From Mycobacteroides saopaulense (GTDB taxonomy: Bacteria > Actinomycetota > Actinomycetes > Mycobacteriales > Mycobacteriaceae): a DNA stretch of 64,000 bases. The notes beneath the pieces are model-generated. The model was not told the origin of the DNA, made no database searches, and saw nothing but the letters and a program-made list of their open reading frames with translations. The stretch is taken from positions 186,001-250,000 of the forward strand of contig NZ_CP010271.1 in NCBI RefSeq assembly GCF_001456355.1, in the 5' to 3' direction. This document shows, piece after piece, positions 61,772 through 64,000 of this stretch. Made by a program: the position numbers and the translations under genes. Each line of letters begins with the position of its first letter. Position 1 is the stretch's first letter.

Positions 61772-63151
61772 GTGCCGCCGTCGGGGACATGGGTGCTGGC
61801 CGAGCTGCCTGCATATGCGCGCAACAACCCGCTGTACGCGGGGCCGTCGCTCATCCATGGCTGGCTTCCGGTGACGATGCAGGTGCTGGCCGCGCTGGCG
61901 GTGATGGCGGGCCTCTATCGCCGCCCGCGGGGTTGGCTGCGGGTCTGGGTGCCCGGTGCCGTGTTGTGTGGTGTGGGTGTCGGCGCTGTGGCGTACTGGT
62001 ACATCACCTCACAAGGAATGGCGGACAACCCACCTCCGCTGCTGCTGTGGGTTTGGATCGGTGTGGCCGCAGTGGCATTGGTCGTCCTGATCGTGGGCTG
62101 GCTGCACACCCGGTGGCTGCGGCGCGGCGCGATGATGCTGGCGGTGCCGCTGTGTCTGCTTGCCGCGGCGACGGTGCTCAATCAGTGGATTGACTACTAC
62201 GACACGCTGCGGCTGGCGTGGGCCGCCGTGACGGCGGGCCCCTTGCCCGACGAGGCCGACCTGAATGCGGTACGAGACTTGAAAGGCAAGGGTGTCACGA
62301 CAACCGGGCGTGTGGTCCCGGTCGAGATTTCCGCGGATGTCTCTGGGTTCACCCACCGTACGGAGTACGTGTACTTGCCGCCCGCCTGGTTCGCACGGCC
62401 CGCACCCCCGGAACTTCCTGCGGTCGTGATGATCTCCGGGGCCTGGTCGACACCCGCGGACTGGCTACGCCAAGGCGATATCGCGGGTGCGATGGATCGT
62501 TTCGCGCAAAACCACGATGGAGTGACACCGGTGCTGGTGTTCGCCGACACCGGAGGGACCTTCAACAACGACACCGAATGCGTGAACGGTCCCCGGGGCA
62601 ATGTGGCCGATCACATCACCAAAGAGGTTGTTCCATATGTGAATTCCGAGTTCGGGACGAGCACCGGCCCCGACAACTGGGGCGTCGTCGGATGGTCGAT
62701 GGGCGGAACGTGCGCGGCCGATCTGACGATCACCCACCCCGACCTCTTCCATGCCTTCGTCGACATGGCCGGCGACCTCACTCCCAACGCGGGCACCAGG
62801 GAGCAGACCGTGGAGCGGCTCTACGGTGGTGACGAAAAACAGTGGGCGCTGTTCGACACGCTATCCGTGATACACGACCACGGACGGTACCGGGATGTGG
62901 CGGGCTGGCTGGACGTATCGACTACCGCGAAGATCAGGGCGGGGCAGGAACAACTCACCGGACCGATCGCAGCGAGTCGGTTGTGTGACGCCGCACTGCA
63001 GGCAGGGATCGAGTGCGCGGTAGTCAGACGCGCCGGTAATCACGACTGGGCGTACGCGCAGGAGGCCTTCGCACAGGCGTTTCCCTGGATCGCCGGTCGG
63101 CTCGGTAGTCCGGGGGTCGACCGGCTCCCATTGCCCCCGGCCTCGTCGTGA
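61772..63151 (+). CDS. Membrane-anchored esterase with alpha/beta-hydrolase domain (antigen 85-like fold)
   Basis: About 459 residues. Three or four membrane helices lie in the first 150 residues (VTMQVLAALAVMAGLY, WVPGAVLCGVGVGAVAYWY, LLLWVWIGVAAVALVVLIVGWL). The extracytoplasmic domain (about 165-459) is an esterase D/antigen 85-like hydrolase with nucleophile elbow VVGWSMGGTCA (Ser near 310), an Asp-bearing segment and a late His in AGNHDWAY. An envelope lipid or mycolate substrate is possible but not shown. The start is uncertain: GTG at 61772 or the in-frame GTG at 61733. Confidence 0.82.
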   Translation: MPPSGTWVLAELPAYARNNPLYAGPSLIHGWLPVTMQVLAALAVMAGLYRRPRGWLRVWVPGAVLCGVGVGAVAYWYITSQGMADNPPPLLLWVWIGVAAVALVVLIVGWLHTRWLRRGAMMLAVPLCLLAAATVLNQWIDYYDTLRLAWAAVTAGPLPDEADLNAVRDLKGKGVTTTGRVVPVEISADVSGFTHRTEYVYLPPAWFARPAPPELPAVVMISGAWSTPADWLRQGDIAGAMDRFAQNHDGVTPVLVFADTGGTFNNDTECVNGPRGNVADHITKEVVPYVNSEFGTSTGPDNWGVVGWSMGGTCAADLTITHPDLFHAFVDMAGDLTPNAGTREQTVERLYGGDEKQWALFDTLSVIHDHGRYRDVAGWLDVSTTAKIRAGQEQLTGPIAASRLCDAALQAGIECAVVRRAGNHDWAYAQEAFAQAFPWIAGRLGSPGVDRLPLPPASS

Positions 63152-63217
63152 ATGGCAAGCATTCGCAACGCAATCCGTCACGTTGTGAGGACCGCGGGCA
63201 TGCCGCAAGATATGCGC

Positions 63218-64000
63218 ATGCGCGCCGCCTACATCGAGCAGCGGGGTCCCGCCGAAAACATCCGGTACGGCACGCTTCCTGAACCTGTTGCCGCTGTGGG
63301 TGAGGTACTCGTTCGGGTCGAGGCGGTGGCGGTGAATCCGGTCGACACCTTCGTACGGTCGGGCTCCTATCCGACGGCAATCCCGTTGCCGTTCGTGGTG
63401 GGGCGCGACTTGGTCGGCACGGTGGTAGAGGGCGCCGCGGGATTTCGGGCCGGCGAGCGGGTATGGTGCACCAGCCTTGGGTACGACGGAAGGCAAGGTG
63501 CCACAGCCGAATTAGCTTCAGTTCCCGCTGAGCGGCTCTACGAGTTACCGGCGGATGTGGATCCGGTGGCTGCCGTCGCGGTGGCGCATCCGGCCTCTAC
63601 CGCCTATCTGGCGACCGTCGAATACGGTGAAATCAAGGCGGGCGAAACGGTGCTGATCGTCGGCGCGGCCGGAAATGTGGGCTCGGCCGCCGTCTCACTG
63701 ACGGCGCGTTCCGGCGCAGCGGTCATTGCGGTGGCCTCGGGCCGGAGCCTGGACAGGTGCCTGCAATTGGGCGCCTCCGAGGTGTACGACTACACCTCGG
63801 ACTGGGTTCCGATGGTGAGCAAGGCGCATCAGGGCGCAGTAGACGTCTACCTGGATACCTCGGGCCTCAACGACATCGCTGCGGCGGTGGATCTACTTGC
63901 ACCGCACGGTCGGATCGTCCTCGTGTCGGGAGACGGAACCCCGGAAACCCAGCGACCGGTTCCGCTGGGTCCGCTGTACCGCAAGAGCGGGTCTATCCGA
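63218..64000 (+). CDS. Zinc-independent quinone oxidoreductase, 3' end cut by window
   Basis: The frame is open to the window edge, giving 261 residues of an MDR enzyme. The N-terminal catalytic fold is visible (VLVRVEAVAVNPVDTFVRSGSYP), with LPFVVGRDLVGTV and the cofactor motif VLIVGAAGNVGSAAVSLTARSG (near 144). Zinc ligands of alcohol dehydrogenases are absent, as for NADPH:quinone reductases. It is the second such enzyme in the window (first at 17196) and is not identical to it. In-frame ATGs at 63200 and 63212 are alternative starts. Confidence 0.88.
   Translation, partial: MRAAYIEQRGPAENIRYGTLPEPVAAVGEVLVRVEAVAVNPVDTFVRSGSYPTAIPLPFVVGRDLVGTVVEGAAGFRAGERVWCTSLGYDGRQGATAELASVPAERLYELPADVDPVAAVAVAHPASTAYLATVEYGEIKAGETVLIVGAAGNVGSAAVSLTARSGAAVIAVASGRSLDRCLQLGASEVYDYTSDWVPMVSKAHQGAVDVYLDTSGLNDIAAAVDLLAPHGRIVLVSGDGTPETQRPVPLGPLYRKSGSIR

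Overview
The window is high-GC actinobacterial DNA. Gene content and order point to a rapidly growing mycobacterium, most likely of the Mycobacteroides abscessus/chelonae group. The order can be followed against the M. tuberculosis segment that runs from dprE2/dprE1 through glfT1, wzt, bpa, hisC2, proXVWZ, tyrA and tadA to ligC and its divergent polymerase partner. Many genes have a TAnnnT box 6-7 nt before the start codon, which indicates leaderless mRNAs, a mycobacterial habit. No phage, insertion sequence or CRISPR array was seen.

1-18.3 kb: cell-wall region. dprE2 (cut by the window edge), dprE1 and a GtrA protein make and handle decaprenyl-phospho-arabinose. A six-gene operon at 10.1-15.9 kb holds a polyprenol-linked glycosyltransferase, the proteasome activator Bpa, Wzt, GlfT1, Wzm and a PAP2 phosphatase, for galactan priming and export. 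Between them sits an accessory block (3.2-10.2 kb) with a fused dihydroxyacetone kinase, a MocR regulator with its targets, a secreted M15-like protein and a PAP2-diacylglycerol-kinase fusion. A class V aminotransferase-like protein without its PLP lysine follows.

18.8-27.5 kb: tRNA genes, an OsmC protein, a methyltransferase/HTH/cupin operon, then the most interesting locus. A family 2A encapsulin shell gene and a cysteine desulfurase with a long disordered N-terminus are translationally coupled on the minus strand. Divergently, a leaderless 33-residue peptide ending in five cysteines precedes a thioester-domain-like protein whose thioester cysteine is serine. The leader end can pair with that gene's ribosome binding site. 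Together this looks like a cysteine-sensing, sulfur-storing locus.

27.5-45 kb: accessory metabolism. It includes a TetR-controlled small secreted protein, a GMC oxidoreductase, a candidate type VII secretion effector/partner/lipoprotein trio, an acyl-CoA dehydrogenase, a ThrE-like exporter, a redox pair with a TetR regulator, and a ProXVWZ osmolyte importer.

45-64 kb: an HxlR/methyltransferase pair with a perfect operator, tyrA, tadA and its partner, twin small secreted proteins, a queuosine-related pair (tgt and gluQ) around a P450 and a substrate-binding-protein/permease fusion, ligC and a primase-polymerase from overlapping divergent promoters, a GT87 transferase, an MFS carrier, a membrane-anchored esterase and a truncated quinone oxidoreductase. 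The four serine tRNAs (UGA, GCU, CGA, GGA) are all in this window.
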